From contig JAHFOZ010000046.1 of the NCBI GenBank assembly GCA_023261405.1, forward strand, positions 1 to 17,564: a DNA stretch of 17,564 nucleotides. The letters are read 5' to 3'. A program made the position numbers and the translations under genes. The stretch is from Planctomycetota bacterium. GTDB taxonomy: Bacteria > Planctomycetota > MHYJ01 > JACPRB01. Shown one piece after another: positions 1 to 7,243 of the stretch (position 1 is its first letter; each line of letters starts with the position of its first letter). Under the pieces are notes generated by a model. The model was not told the DNA's origin. It was given only the letters and a program-made list of their open reading frames with translations, and did no database searches.

Positions 1-2257
1 AGCGGGGTCGCTTGTCGGGCCGCTCCTCGAAGCAGCGGATGGCGATCCAGGAGGAGCTGTCGATGCTCACGTCCGCCTCGAAGTCGCCTTGATTCCGTGG
101 GGTCACACGTTGCGCCACCTCGCCGTTCACCAGGATTTCGATGGGCCCGAGCGGATAGGGGCTCGCCGCGGTCCCCGACACCCGGTAGGTCCCGGCGCCC
201 TTGAGAACCTCGCCGGGGTCATTTCCGTTGACCGTGGCGAAGAGCATGGGGCCCGTGGTGACGAAGCTGCGGCCGCGGTCCAGCCCCTTGACCCAGGCCT
301 CATAGGAGAAACCCTCCGGCAGATGAACGTAGACCCGGCCGAACCCGAGCGGGACCGGATGGACGCCGGAGGCCGACCCCGCGGTGGGCCGGAGGCGGAA
401 ACCGCAGTCGAGGAGGGCGTAGTAGTTCTCGAACCCGAAATCGATCCAGCCCCTCTCGGTAAATCCCTTCGCGTCGGTCTCGATCTTCATGTACTCCGCG
501 GGCTTCTCGCCGAAGGCCTGGAAGGCGAACTCCGAACGCCACATGTGGTTGTTCGCGAGCTCGTAGAGGTCCACGTTCAGGATAGGCACGAGAGCCATCG
601 ACCACGGCCAGTTGTGCTTGTCGAGCTCGAGGAGCGCCCCCTCGGCGCGGATCTTCTCGAGCATCGGGCGCAGCGGCGGTACGCCTTCTTCGATGATCGA
701 ACGGTGGTTCAGAACGAAGATGGCGCCAAGCGTATGGCTCCTGCCGCCGACCGAGAAGATCTCGTACTCGGTGTTTCGCGGGTAGTAGACGTGAGTCTTA
801 TCGATCTCGACCGGCGCGGCCGGCGGGTCTTCCTTGGCGCTCTTGTCCCCGCGCGCGGGGGCCATCCCGGACTTGGTGACCCAGTACGGGAGGGGGAAGG
901 CCACGTTCAGGTCCTCGGCGAGCTGCAGCGTGGGCAGGTCCTTCAGCTCCCGGTGGACGTGGGTCTCCCCCGAATACCAACCCCTCCTGGCGGCGTCGCT
1001 CCAGCGGCCCAGACGGATTTCCAGCGGGGCGGCGCCTGGGGAGACTACGAGCGGGACGGAGGTCGACAGGTACTCCTTTCCGCGCTCCGCCGTCACCGAA
1101 TACAGTCCCGGCCGCAGCATCAGGCTGAAGGGGCCGGAGACGGACGTGTGGATCTCGCTGGAGCCGGATCGCCCTTTCGAGTAGGGCACGGCGTTGTCCG
1201 CAACAGCGGGGTGCGACAGTCCGTTTTCGTCGGTCACGTAGAGCCGGCAGTGGAGGGCGGCGCCAGTCGCGGCATCGCGGACGACCCCCTTTACCTCGAC
1301 GAGTGCCGGCGCCGCGCCCGTCGCATGCATCCTCTTGACGAGATCCATGGCTTCCAGGAGGCTGTCCCCCTCGCTGAAGGCGAGCCACCCACGCACGCGC
1401 TTTATCTCGCCTGGGGCGCAGTCCGGCATCCTGGGGTCCGAGTGCATGCAGGGGCAGGGCGGGTTGGCCCAGACGCGCTGGAGCGGCTCCCATTTCGTGA
1501 TCACCCAGCGGCGGCCGTCGGCGGAGCGGCAGGCGGCGACGGAGTCCTGAAGCACCTTGTTGTCCTTCGTCGAGGCATCGAAGCCGGCGGCCCCGCGCAG
1601 CAGGACGCAGTTCTGGGCCCGCATGTTCGTGAGCGGGGCGCCGGTCCCGTTGTGAAGCCAGAGGTCCATGAGGACGCCGTCGGCCGTTGGAGTGACGATA
1701 GTCCCGAAGGTGATCCCGTTGGGCAGCGTCCGCGTCATCCGCAGGGTGCCGTCTGGCCGCCGCTCCCATTCGAGCTTCGGCAGCTCGATCCCCTGCTTCG
1801 TCCAGATCGTGGGGACATGCTTGTGCGCAAGATAGGTGAGTCCGAGGTTCGTGAAGATCGCCTCCGGCACGTCCACGACGACGTAACTCAAGGGGTCCCA
1901 CGGGGAGAAGACGCTGATCTTCGTCTCGCGCTGCGGGTCGATGGCGCCGTCCAGGAAGCCCGTCCGCGGGTGGCGGCCGCCGGGGTAGGGGAGGACCGTG
2001 AGGGGCGCTCCGGCCTTGCGCGGCGGAGGTTTCCCGGACTCGATCCCGAGTCGGCGGAGCGCCGCGGCCTGCTCTTCGGCGCTCAGGCCCGTGGCGGCCG
2101 TGACCTCCTCCGGGGTGAAGCGGTGGTACGCCACCATGTTCTCCAGCCAGGAGCGGAGCTCCGCATCGCTGGCTGGCCGGCGCGCGTTGGGAGGGACCGG
2201 TGTCTGCGTCGTGGCGCAGCCGAGCATGCAGCAGAGGACGAAGGCAGCGCGTCTCAA
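1..2257 (-). CDS. CehA/McbA-type metallohydrolase lipoprotein, 3' end cut by the window
   Basis: The frame is open from a TTG at 2257 to the window edge (752 codons, no stop), so the C-terminus is missing. The start gives a lipoprotein signal: MRRAAFVLCCMLGC, with lipobox LGC and C14 as the likely lipidated residue. The ATG ten codons later would leave no signal. The TTG overlaps the upstream TGA as TTGA, which suggests translational coupling. The N-terminal half (about 30-320) is family-specific and has a Cys-rich patch, NPPCPCMHSDP, at 266-276. Residues about 321-415 look like a carboxypeptidase-regulatory beta-sandwich (VKGVVRDAATGA). The 428-680 region resembles the PHP-like domain of CehA/McbA proteins: SGETHVH at 429-435, LDKHNWPW at 545-552, ANNHMW at 568-573 and SASGVHPVPLGFGR at 628-641. 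These His/Asp residues are candidate metal ligands. CehA and McbA are known carbaryl hydrolases, but most family members have unknown substrates. Family placement is fairly sure; the substrate is unknown. It probably acts on the periplasmic side of a membrane. Confidence 0.8.
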   Translation of the reverse strand, partial: MRRAAFVLCCMLGCATTQTPVPPNARRPASDAELRSWLENMVAYHRFTPEEVTAATGLSAEEQAAALRRLGIESGKPPPRKAGAPLTVLPYPGGRHPRTGFLDGAIDPQRETKISVFSPWDPLSYVVVDVPEAIFTNLGLTYLAHKHVPTIWTKQGIELPKLEWERRPDGTLRMTRTLPNGITFGTIVTPTADGVLMDLWLHNGTGAPLTNMRAQNCVLLRGAAGFDASTKDNKVLQDSVAACRSADGRRWVITKWEPLQRVWANPPCPCMHSDPRMPDCAPGEIKRVRGWLAFSEGDSLLEAMDLVKRMHATGAAPALVEVKGVVRDAATGAALHCRLYVTDENGLSHPAVADNAVPYSKGRSGSSEIHTSVSGPFSLMLRPGLYSVTAERGKEYLSTSVPLVVSPGAAPLEIRLGRWSDAARRGWYSGETHVHRELKDLPTLQLAEDLNVAFPLPYWVTKSGMAPARGDKSAKEDPPAAPVEIDKTHVYYPRNTEYEIFSVGGRSHTLGAIFVLNHRSIIEEGVPPLRPMLEKIRAEGALLELDKHNWPWSMALVPILNVDLYELANNHMWRSEFAFQAFGEKPAEYMKIETDAKGFTERGWIDFGFENYYALLDCGFRLRPTAGSASGVHPVPLGFGRVYVHLPEGFSYEAWVKGLDRGRSFVTTGPMLFATVNGNDPGEVLKGAGTYRVSGTAASPYPLGPIEILVNGEVAQRVTPRNQGDFEADVSIDSSSWIAIRCFEERPDKRPR

Positions 2258-3996
2258 GGCTTCTTCAGCAGGTCCACGAACGAGCGGCGGTCCACGAGGT
2301 CCTTCATCTTCGCCGTGTCCTCGTTCTGCACCCAGAGATGGCCGGAATGGAACCAGGCCCCGTTGTCCATGCCCCCGCGCACGATGATCGGGACCTCGCC
2401 GGGATCCCCGCGCTTCCCCCCGCTCAGCTTCTCCCAGCCCGTCTCTGGCGAGACGAAGCGATGAACCGACCACGTATCCTCGTTGGAGAATATGATGTCG
2501 TCCTTGCCGTCCCCGTCCAGGTCCACAAAGCGGAGACCTCGGTCGTAATCCGTGACTGGCACAGGAAGGGTGAACGGCCGCTTATCCCATGCCTTGCCCG
2601 ACCAGGAGTGGACATCCTTCCTGGCGATGAGCTCGCAGAGTCCGTCCTTATCGATGTCCCTGAGACGCGCCGAAGCAAGTGAGACGTTGGTGGTCATTCC
2701 CACGGCCTCCACCCAGCCCGTGCGGTCGAAGTGCCAGGCCCCGGAAGCCGTGAGGAGCGTGGCCTGCCCGTCCTTCCTCACCACGCCGAAGCGGGCCCCT
2801 GTGTCCAGCCTCTCGGCAGGCATCTCAAGGCGCGTCCACGAGCGCAGTGCCGGCGCCCACACGCGCGTGGCCCGCAGCTTCGGGTTGGCCACGAGCACGT
2901 CCAGGTAGCCGTCATTGTCCACGTCCACGAGCCGCACGCCGTTGTCCTTCCCCTCGGGCGTCCTGAGCGGCTGGCCCATGAGCAGGTTCGCGTCGATCCT
3001 CTCCTGCACCTCGCGGAAGTTCAGGAACTTCACCTTCCGGCCGTGCTTCTCCACCGTGTGGTCGATGAGTTCGATCACCTGGGAGGGGAGGATCCAGTTG
3101 TAGGGGTGGTAGACGAAGTTGAAGACGCCCTTCTTCGCGACCGTCACGTCGATCGCCGCCTTCATGTCTGCGATGCTGCGCGCGTCGGCCGGGACGCTGG
3201 GCAGCTTCTGGGGGTTGGTGACCTTGTGGATGTTCTGCGCCTCCCAGTCGGAGGGCACCGCGCAGGGCAGCTCCCAGCAGAGGCGAGCGATCACATAGGG
3301 GTAGGGATAGTCCTCGATGGTGTTCACGAACGAGGGGAAGGGGAGGTACTTGCGGAACTTCTCGCGGCCGTCGGCGTCGACCACCAGCTCGCGCGGCAGG
3401 GCCTTGTCCTTCGGCGTCGTGATGTTGAAGACGGAGCTGTCCATCGTGAGGAAGTTCCCCTTCGCGGTCGTCGCGTTGAAGATCTCGGCCCAGAAACGCG
3501 GGCTCGGTGTGTTGAGCGAATCGCAGCAGGGCATGCGGAACGCCACCGGCCGGCTCGACGGCACCTCCGCCATCTGGTCGATGCAGCGCTCCACGGTGGA
3601 CTTGGCCTTGGCGAAATCACCGTCCTTGAGGAGCGGGCAGGGGTGGTCGATCGTATGGACCTCGAGGCTCAGCCCCTCCTGGAGCCATTTCTGGAGGTGC
3701 TCGTGCTTCGGGTCGATCTTGCAGGTCATGATGCTCACCGGCGCCCGGCCGTCGATCTTCTTCAGGCGCTCGAGGATGGGACGGAGATAGGCCTCCCACT
3801 TCTCGTGGCCGCGCATGTCGTCGATGGCCAGGACGATCACCGCCTCCACGCCCTCCTCGCCCACCCATTGGGGCGTCGTGAGCCGGGCGAAGGACCCGTG
3901 GACGTAGTAGGGGTCGTTGCCGTCGAGGTAGCAGAGCCGGTTAGGGTCGTCCGACTGAGCGAGGGCGAGCGACAGGACCGCGAGGAGGGGGCTCAT
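2254..3996 (-). CDS. Secreted polysaccharide-deacetylase-like protein with FG-GAP/VCBS repeats
   Basis: The protein is 580 aa and its ATG overlaps the stop of the upstream Tat gene as ATGA. The N-terminus MSPLLAVLSLALAQ looks like a short signal peptide, though it lacks an obvious basic n-region. Residues about 50-335 fit the NodB-like deacetylase fold: VLAIDD at 55-60 (candidate catalytic/metal Asp), HTIDH at 114-118 (the H-x3-H metal motif), FRMPCCDS at 153-160 (Arg motif) and YHPY at 296-299. Residues about 350-560 form a partial beta-propeller with three calcium-type FG-GAP motifs: DVDNDGYLD (358-366), DIDKDGLCE (447-455) and DLDGDGKDD (492-500). The expected role is metal-dependent removal of acetyl groups, or a related carbohydrate reaction, outside the cytoplasm, with the propeller as a binding or scaffold module. 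The substrate cannot be read from the sequence. It is co-transcribed with the genes on either side by overlap. Confidence 0.85.
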   Translation of the reverse strand: MSPLLAVLSLALAQSDDPNRLCYLDGNDPYYVHGSFARLTTPQWVGEEGVEAVIVLAIDDMRGHEKWEAYLRPILERLKKIDGRAPVSIMTCKIDPKHEHLQKWLQEGLSLEVHTIDHPCPLLKDGDFAKAKSTVERCIDQMAEVPSSRPVAFRMPCCDSLNTPSPRFWAEIFNATTAKGNFLTMDSSVFNITTPKDKALPRELVVDADGREKFRKYLPFPSFVNTIEDYPYPYVIARLCWELPCAVPSDWEAQNIHKVTNPQKLPSVPADARSIADMKAAIDVTVAKKGVFNFVYHPYNWILPSQVIELIDHTVEKHGRKVKFLNFREVQERIDANLLMGQPLRTPEGKDNGVRLVDVDNDGYLDVLVANPKLRATRVWAPALRSWTRLEMPAERLDTGARFGVVRKDGQATLLTASGAWHFDRTGWVEAVGMTTNVSLASARLRDIDKDGLCELIARKDVHSWSGKAWDKRPFTLPVPVTDYDRGLRFVDLDGDGKDDIIFSNEDTWSVHRFVSPETGWEKLSGGKRGDPGEVPIIVRGGMDNGAWFHSGHLWVQNEDTAKMKDLVDRRSFVDLLKKP

Positions 3997-5468
3997 CCCT
4001 TGAGGGCGCCCCGGATGCGCTCCACCAAGCCGTTGTCCTTGTCCCCCGAGCCGCGGAACCAGAAGACGCTCGAGGCGAGGTAGCGCGCCCTCCAGGCGGG
4101 CGAGACGTGGCCGTAATCCTCCAGCGCCGCGGAGGCGAATTTGTAGTCGTGCACGTCCATTCCCTTCTGGAAGAGGACCACGCGCGCGGCGTCGATCAGC
4201 GGCTGCGCGTCGACGCTTGAGCCCAGCACCTTACGGGCCGCCTGCATCTTGTCGCGGCTGATGTCCGCCAGGATCTCGGGGATGCCCTCGCCCGGCTTGA
4301 CGGGCTCCAGCTGGTCGAGCTTGACGTCGGGCAGCTTCGGGTCGTTCCCGCGGAAGAGGGGAAGGAAGGCGGCCGCTTGCAGGAAAATCAGGCGGCGGGT
4401 CTCGTCGGAGGCCACGGTGTCGAACGCGTAGCGCAGGGCGTTCATCGTCGTCACGGCGTGGATCGACGGGATGTTCGCACGGCGCATGAGAAGCTCGCCC
4501 GAAGCCAGGAAGAGGGCATCCCAGACGGATTGTGGGGAGATGCCTCCATTCACGATCTCCAGGACCTTCTTCGAGGCCTCCTCATCGGAGGCTTGGCGCA
4601 GCGCCGCGAGCAGGTCGGTCGTGGCGCCGGGGTCGATGCGGCCGTCACGCCACTCGGCCTTGAGCTGCCGGCTCAGTTCCAGGTTCCTCTTCCAGGGGCG
4701 GTCGGGAGGGGCGTCGCCGCGGGCGGGGTTCTGGGCGCCCTCGCGGGAGGTGTACGCCTGGGCGAGCGAGCGGAGGATGGGCTCCGCGTGGGACCAGCCG
4801 ATGCTCTCCAGGGTCCTCCAGCCGTTGGCCATGAAGATCGCCTTGTGGCCGAGCGCACGGAAGTCGCGCGCGCCGTAGCGGGCCAGGAGGTCGAAGGCCT
4901 CGTGGGCGCCGGCGGAGCGCGCGAGGGCTGCGGCGGCCTCCTCGGCCGCAGGATCGTCCCAGTTCTCAAGGGCGTCCACCAGGGCCTGGCGCGCCTTGTG
5001 CGGCGGGGGGAGCTTCGATTCGTCGATGGCCCCCATCTGCCATCCGCTCTTCTTCTTCTCTTCGGCCTGCGAGACCTTGAACTGGTCGACCGCCCAGAGG
5101 AGGGGGAGCCAGCGGTCGCCGTCGGGACCCGCCTGGGATGCCTGGTGGCAGGCCCAGATGACCAGCACGGCGTGGAACTTGAATCCCGGATTCGGCCGCG
5201 GCTGGACATTCCTGATAGCGGCGAGCATGAGCGCGGCGACGAGATCGCGGTAGGGGAGGCCGGAGCGGATGCGGACGGCGACTTCTTCGATGACCTTGTC
5301 CCGCGCCGTGTCGGCGATCAGGGCAACGAGCGGCTCTATGCCCGAGCCTGGCCGGAGGAGGGCGGGGTCGACGCGAGCGTCCCGGGACGCGACGGGGGGG
5401 AGCCCGAGGCCCAGCGCCGCGCCGCTGGAGGCCGTACCCTGGATGAAGCGGCGCCGTGAGATCGTCAT
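3993..5468 (-). CDS. Tat-exported conserved protein of unknown function, His-rich helical
   Basis: From ATG 5468 the protein is 491 aa and begins MTISRRRFIQGTASS, a textbook twin-arginine signal followed by a hydrophobic Ala/Gly/Leu stretch to about residue 28. The open frame extends upstream to 5957, but that part runs through the divergent sixA gene and is low-complexity, so I reject it. Only weak Shine-Dalgarno likeness is visible. The mature part is predicted largely helical and has spaced histidines: H99 and H108 (FKFHAVLVIWACH), H208 (GHKAIF), H227 (WSHAEP), H337 (HAVTTMNAL), H440 and H454. This layout loosely recalls questin-oxidase-like proteins, but that is a weak impression. Tat export suggests folding, possibly with a cofactor or metal, before secretion. 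It is the first gene of the three-gene operon with the deacetylase-like and CehA/McbA-like genes, so the three probably act together outside the cytoplasm. I do not recognise a named family with confidence. Confidence 0.8.
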   Translation of the reverse strand: MTISRRRFIQGTASSGAALGLGLPPVASRDARVDPALLRPGSGIEPLVALIADTARDKVIEEVAVRIRSGLPYRDLVAALMLAAIRNVQPRPNPGFKFHAVLVIWACHQASQAGPDGDRWLPLLWAVDQFKVSQAEEKKKSGWQMGAIDESKLPPPHKARQALVDALENWDDPAAEEAAAALARSAGAHEAFDLLARYGARDFRALGHKAIFMANGWRTLESIGWSHAEPILRSLAQAYTSREGAQNPARGDAPPDRPWKRNLELSRQLKAEWRDGRIDPGATTDLLAALRQASDEEASKKVLEIVNGGISPQSVWDALFLASGELLMRRANIPSIHAVTTMNALRYAFDTVASDETRRLIFLQAAAFLPLFRGNDPKLPDVKLDQLEPVKPGEGIPEILADISRDKMQAARKVLGSSVDAQPLIDAARVVLFQKGMDVHDYKFASAALEDYGHVSPAWRARYLASSVFWFRGSGDKDNGLVERIRGALKG

Positions 5469-5486
5469 GATTATCTTACGGTCCCC

Positions 5487-5523
5487 AAAAAAACAAAAGT
5501 GTGCAGGGATGGTGTCCCTGCAC
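5487..5523 (-). terminator. Intrinsic-terminator-like hairpin in the leader of the Tat operon
   Basis: GTGCAGGGA (5501-5509) and TCCCTGCAC (5515-5523) form a perfect 9-bp stem with a 5-base loop. On the minus strand the stem is followed after two bases by TTTTGTTTTTTT. The U-tract ends about 18 bases before the ATG at 5468, so this sits in the 5' leader of the operon, not behind a gene. It may be an attenuator, or it may end a short minus-strand transcript. The remaining 193 bases up to sixA show one other hairpin (5544-5566, 8 bp with one G-U as plus-strand RNA) and no minus-strand promoter I can defend. Confidence 0.65.
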
Positions 5524-5678
5524 GCCGATGGGGAGGCTGGCAGGGTCGGGAACTGGAGTCCCGGCCCCGCCGCCAGACGAACATGGCGCGGCTTAGGGGG
5601 CAGACCCAGGTTGCCTTTCACGATGGATATGGACGGGGGTGGGAGATCGCTGTCGCCCCGGGCCGCCCTTTCAAATCG

Positions 5679-5707
5679 TTGACGCCTCCCGGCTTTCCAA
5701 CTAGAAC
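5679..5707 (+). promoter_or_regulatory. Sigma-70-type promoter of sixA
   Basis: TTGACG (5679-5684), a 17-base spacer and TAGAAC (5702-5707). The predicted transcription start is about 5713-5714, only 3-4 bases before the ATG at 5717. No Shine-Dalgarno is present, so the mRNA would be essentially leaderless. Confidence 0.6.
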
Positions 5708-5716
5708 CTAAGTCGC

Positions 5717-6196
5717 ATGAAGCTCTATCTGGTGCGGCACGCCAGCGCCGAGCGGCAGGCCCCGGACGGCGGCCCCGATTCCGAGCGACGCCTGACGTTC
5801 CATGGCCGGAAGGAGGCGGATCGGGTAGGGGAGGCCCTGCGGGATCAGGGGGCTGCCATCGTCCGGGTACTTGCGAGCCCCGCGCGGCGCGCCCAGGAGA
5901 CGGCGAGAATCCTCTGCGAGGCCCTGGGATCCCCTCCGCCGATGGAGATCGAGCCATCGCTCGCGCCGGGGGCCCCTCCGGCGGCCTTCCTCGATCTCCT
6001 CTCGTCCCACGGGAGCGACGCCGGACTCGCGATCGTGGGCCACAACCCGGACCTCTCGATCCTCTGCGCGGGCCTCCTGCCGGGCCCCGGAGGCGGCACG
6101 ATCCATTTCATGCCCGCGAGCATCTGGTGCCTCGAGTTCACCCCTGCCGAAAAACCTCCCTCCGCCCGCCTTCTGTGGATGTGGCACCCGGAATAG
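5717..6196 (+). CDS. sixA: Phosphohistidine phosphatase SixA-like (histidine phosphatase superfamily)
   Basis: The protein is 159 aa, the usual length for SixA. It starts MKLYLVRHASAE, with the RH catalytic pair at R7-H8. ASPARRAQETA at 53-63 carries the second arginine region (R57), and VGHNP at 107-111 carries the second catalytic histidine (H109). This is the classic branch-2 histidine phosphatase layout. E. coli SixA removes phosphate from histidines of phosphorelay or PTS proteins; the partner here is unknown. The gene has its own promoter directly upstream and no ribosome binding site. It ends in an amber codon, and 12 bases later a second copy of its last 53 codons begins in the same frame. 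Confidence 0.88.
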   Translation: MKLYLVRHASAERQAPDGGPDSERRLTFHGRKEADRVGEALRDQGAAIVRVLASPARRAQETARILCEALGSPPPMEIEPSLAPGAPPAAFLDLLSSHGSDAGLAIVGHNPDLSILCAGLLPGPGGGTIHFMPASIWCLEFTPAEKPPSARLLWMWHPE

Positions 6197-6208
6197 GGTC
6201 AGGCGGAA

Positions 6209-6370
6209 ATGGCGCACAATCCGGACCTCAGCATCCTCTGCGCGGGCCTGCTGCCGGGTCCGGCCGGCGGCACGATCCACTTCATGCCAGCGAGTCTCTG
6301 GCGCCTCGAGCTGAACCCTGCGGCGTCGCCCCCTTCTGCGAGCCTCCTCTGGTTCCGCCACCCGGACTGA
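6209..6370 (+). pseudogene. Tandem partial copy of the sixA 3' end (53 codons)
   Basis: The frame runs MAHNPDLSIL to FRHPD and aligns without gaps to SixA residues 107-159; I count 40 of 53 residues identical. It keeps the second catalytic-histidine motif (HNPDLS), but the RH pair and all of the first 106 residues are missing, so it cannot be a working phosphatase alone. It lies in the same frame as sixA, separated by the TAG at 6194-6196 and four codons. AGGCGGA just before its ATG could act as a weak ribosome binding site. The likely origin is a tandem sixA duplication that lost the 5' part of the second copy. A short translated protein, or amber read-through giving a repeated C-terminus, cannot be excluded. 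Confidence 0.75.
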
Positions 6371-6391
6371 CGGGGGGGACCTCCCGGTAGA

Positions 6392-6422
6392 TATGACAAA
6401 GTAAACAGATTACTTTATCATA
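6392..6422. repeat. AT-rich palindrome, copy A, overlapping the udg stop codon
   Basis: TATGACAAAGTAA (6392-6404), a 5-base loop, and TTACTTTATCATA (6410-6422). It forms 13 pairs as minus-strand RNA, one of them U-G. It lies between the convergent sixA copy and udg. The udg stop TAA (6412-6410) and its last codons ATG-ATA-AAG are inside the right arm. It is strikingly AT-rich for this genome and closely related to the palindromes at 8600-8627 and 8639-8663. Confidence 0.75.
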
Positions 6423-7078
6423 GCTCTGGCCCGACGGAAGATGCGGCGCCACATGGGGCGCGTGAGGCGGCCGGTGTTCGTGTTCTGTCGGCTCGGGTGG
6501 TAGGAGTCGAGGAGGAGGCGGCCGTCTGGGAGGGAGTGCTCGGAGCCGTGGCCGAACGCGTAAGCCCCCCGCCGGAGGCCCAGGGATTTCAGGACGGAGT
6601 CGTGCGCGATTCGGCCCAGCGCCAGGATCGCGCGGGCGCCCGCGAAGACCTTCAGCTCCTCTTCCAGGTACGGCCGGCAGGCGGCAAGTTCGGCGGGCAG
6701 GGGACGGTTGCCGGGAGGCGCGCAGCGGGCCGCGGCCGTGATCCAGATGCCACGAAGGCGCAGGCCGTCCCCTGGGCCCTTCGATACCGGGCGCGACGCC
6801 AAGCCCAGCTCGTGGAGCATCCCGTAAAGCCAGGAGCCCGACGAGTCGAATGTGAACATCCGGCCGCTCCGGTTGGCGCCATGCATCCCGGGTGCAAGCC
6901 CCACGATCACCAGGCGCGCGCGCTCGTCCCCCCAGCCTGGCACGGGCTTGCAACGATGGTCGGGCCAGCGCCGACGGGCATCGGCCAGGTATCGCACCAG
7001 GCGGGGGCAGCGCGCGCAGGAAAGCACCTGCCGGGTCAGCCGGCGCAGTTCCAGACGGCGGGGCAGGTCGATCTCCAT
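6410..7078 (-). CDS. Uracil-DNA glycosylase, Fe-S type (family 4/5, closest to family 5)
   Basis: From ATG 7078 the protein is 222 aa; a GTG at 7096 would add six residues with no better support. It removes uracil or deaminated bases from DNA in base-excision repair. GLAPGMHGANRSGRMF (60-75) is the catalytic-pocket motif in the family 5 (UDGb) form, and SYHPSRQNTNTGRL (192-205) is the C-terminal HPSxQNT-type motif. Cysteines C21, C24, C119 and C134 fit the four ligands of the [4Fe-4S] cluster. The last three codons (Met-Ile-Lys) and the stop come from the AT-rich palindrome, so the C-terminus may have been set by that element. It is divergent from the exported-protein gene at 7244. Confidence 0.88.
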   Translation of the reverse strand: MEIDLPRRLELRRLTRQVLSCARCPRLVRYLADARRRWPDHRCKPVPGWGDERARLVIVGLAPGMHGANRSGRMFTFDSSGSWLYGMLHELGLASRPVSKGPGDGLRLRGIWITAAARCAPPGNRPLPAELAACRPYLEEELKVFAGARAILALGRIAHDSVLKSLGLRRGAYAFGHGSEHSLPDGRLLLDSYHPSRQNTNTGRLTRPMWRRIFRRARAMIK

Positions 7079-7086
7079 GGAGTCCC

Positions 7087-7115
7087 CGTATAACACGTCA
7101 GGCGGCCTGTGGCTA
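7087..7115 (-). promoter_or_regulatory. Possible udg promoter
   Basis: On the minus strand: TAGCCA (7115-7110), a 17-base spacer and TATACG (7092-7087), each 4 of 6 matches. The predicted start site falls at about the ATG 7078, and there is no clear ribosome binding site. Weak alone, but consistent with the leaderless pattern of neighbouring genes. Confidence 0.35.
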
Positions 7116-7243
7116 CCGTTTCGGCCCCCCTACCCCGAATGCAACATAACGGTCATTATCGGACGTTGTTACGGGGGATGCGGAGGCGCCGAACACGAAT
7201 CACACCCGGGTTGTCGGAAGAAACGAAGGACTTGGAGGTCGGT

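Noticed and set aside
798..1901. A 367-codon minus-strand frame
   Set aside because: It is another frame of the same strand inside the CehA/McbA-like gene, Arg/Ala-rich, with no motif.
89..2464. A 791-codon plus-strand open frame
   Set aside because: It is antisense to the CehA/McbA-like gene, whose 752-codon frame has clear domain motifs. The plus-strand translation is Arg/Gly/Pro-rich low complexity typical of GC-rich shadow frames. The same applies to the plus frames at 2731-4083, 4377-5459, 13456-14427 and 14357-15505.
5595..5610. AGGGGGCAGACCC, resembling half of a REP-type palindrome
   Set aside because: No second arm is present and no Y1 transposase is nearby. One half-site is not evidence.
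5469..5957. N-terminal extension of the Tat gene
   Set aside because: The extension crosses sixA on the other strand and the hairpin leader, and it would bury the Tat signal in the middle of the protein.
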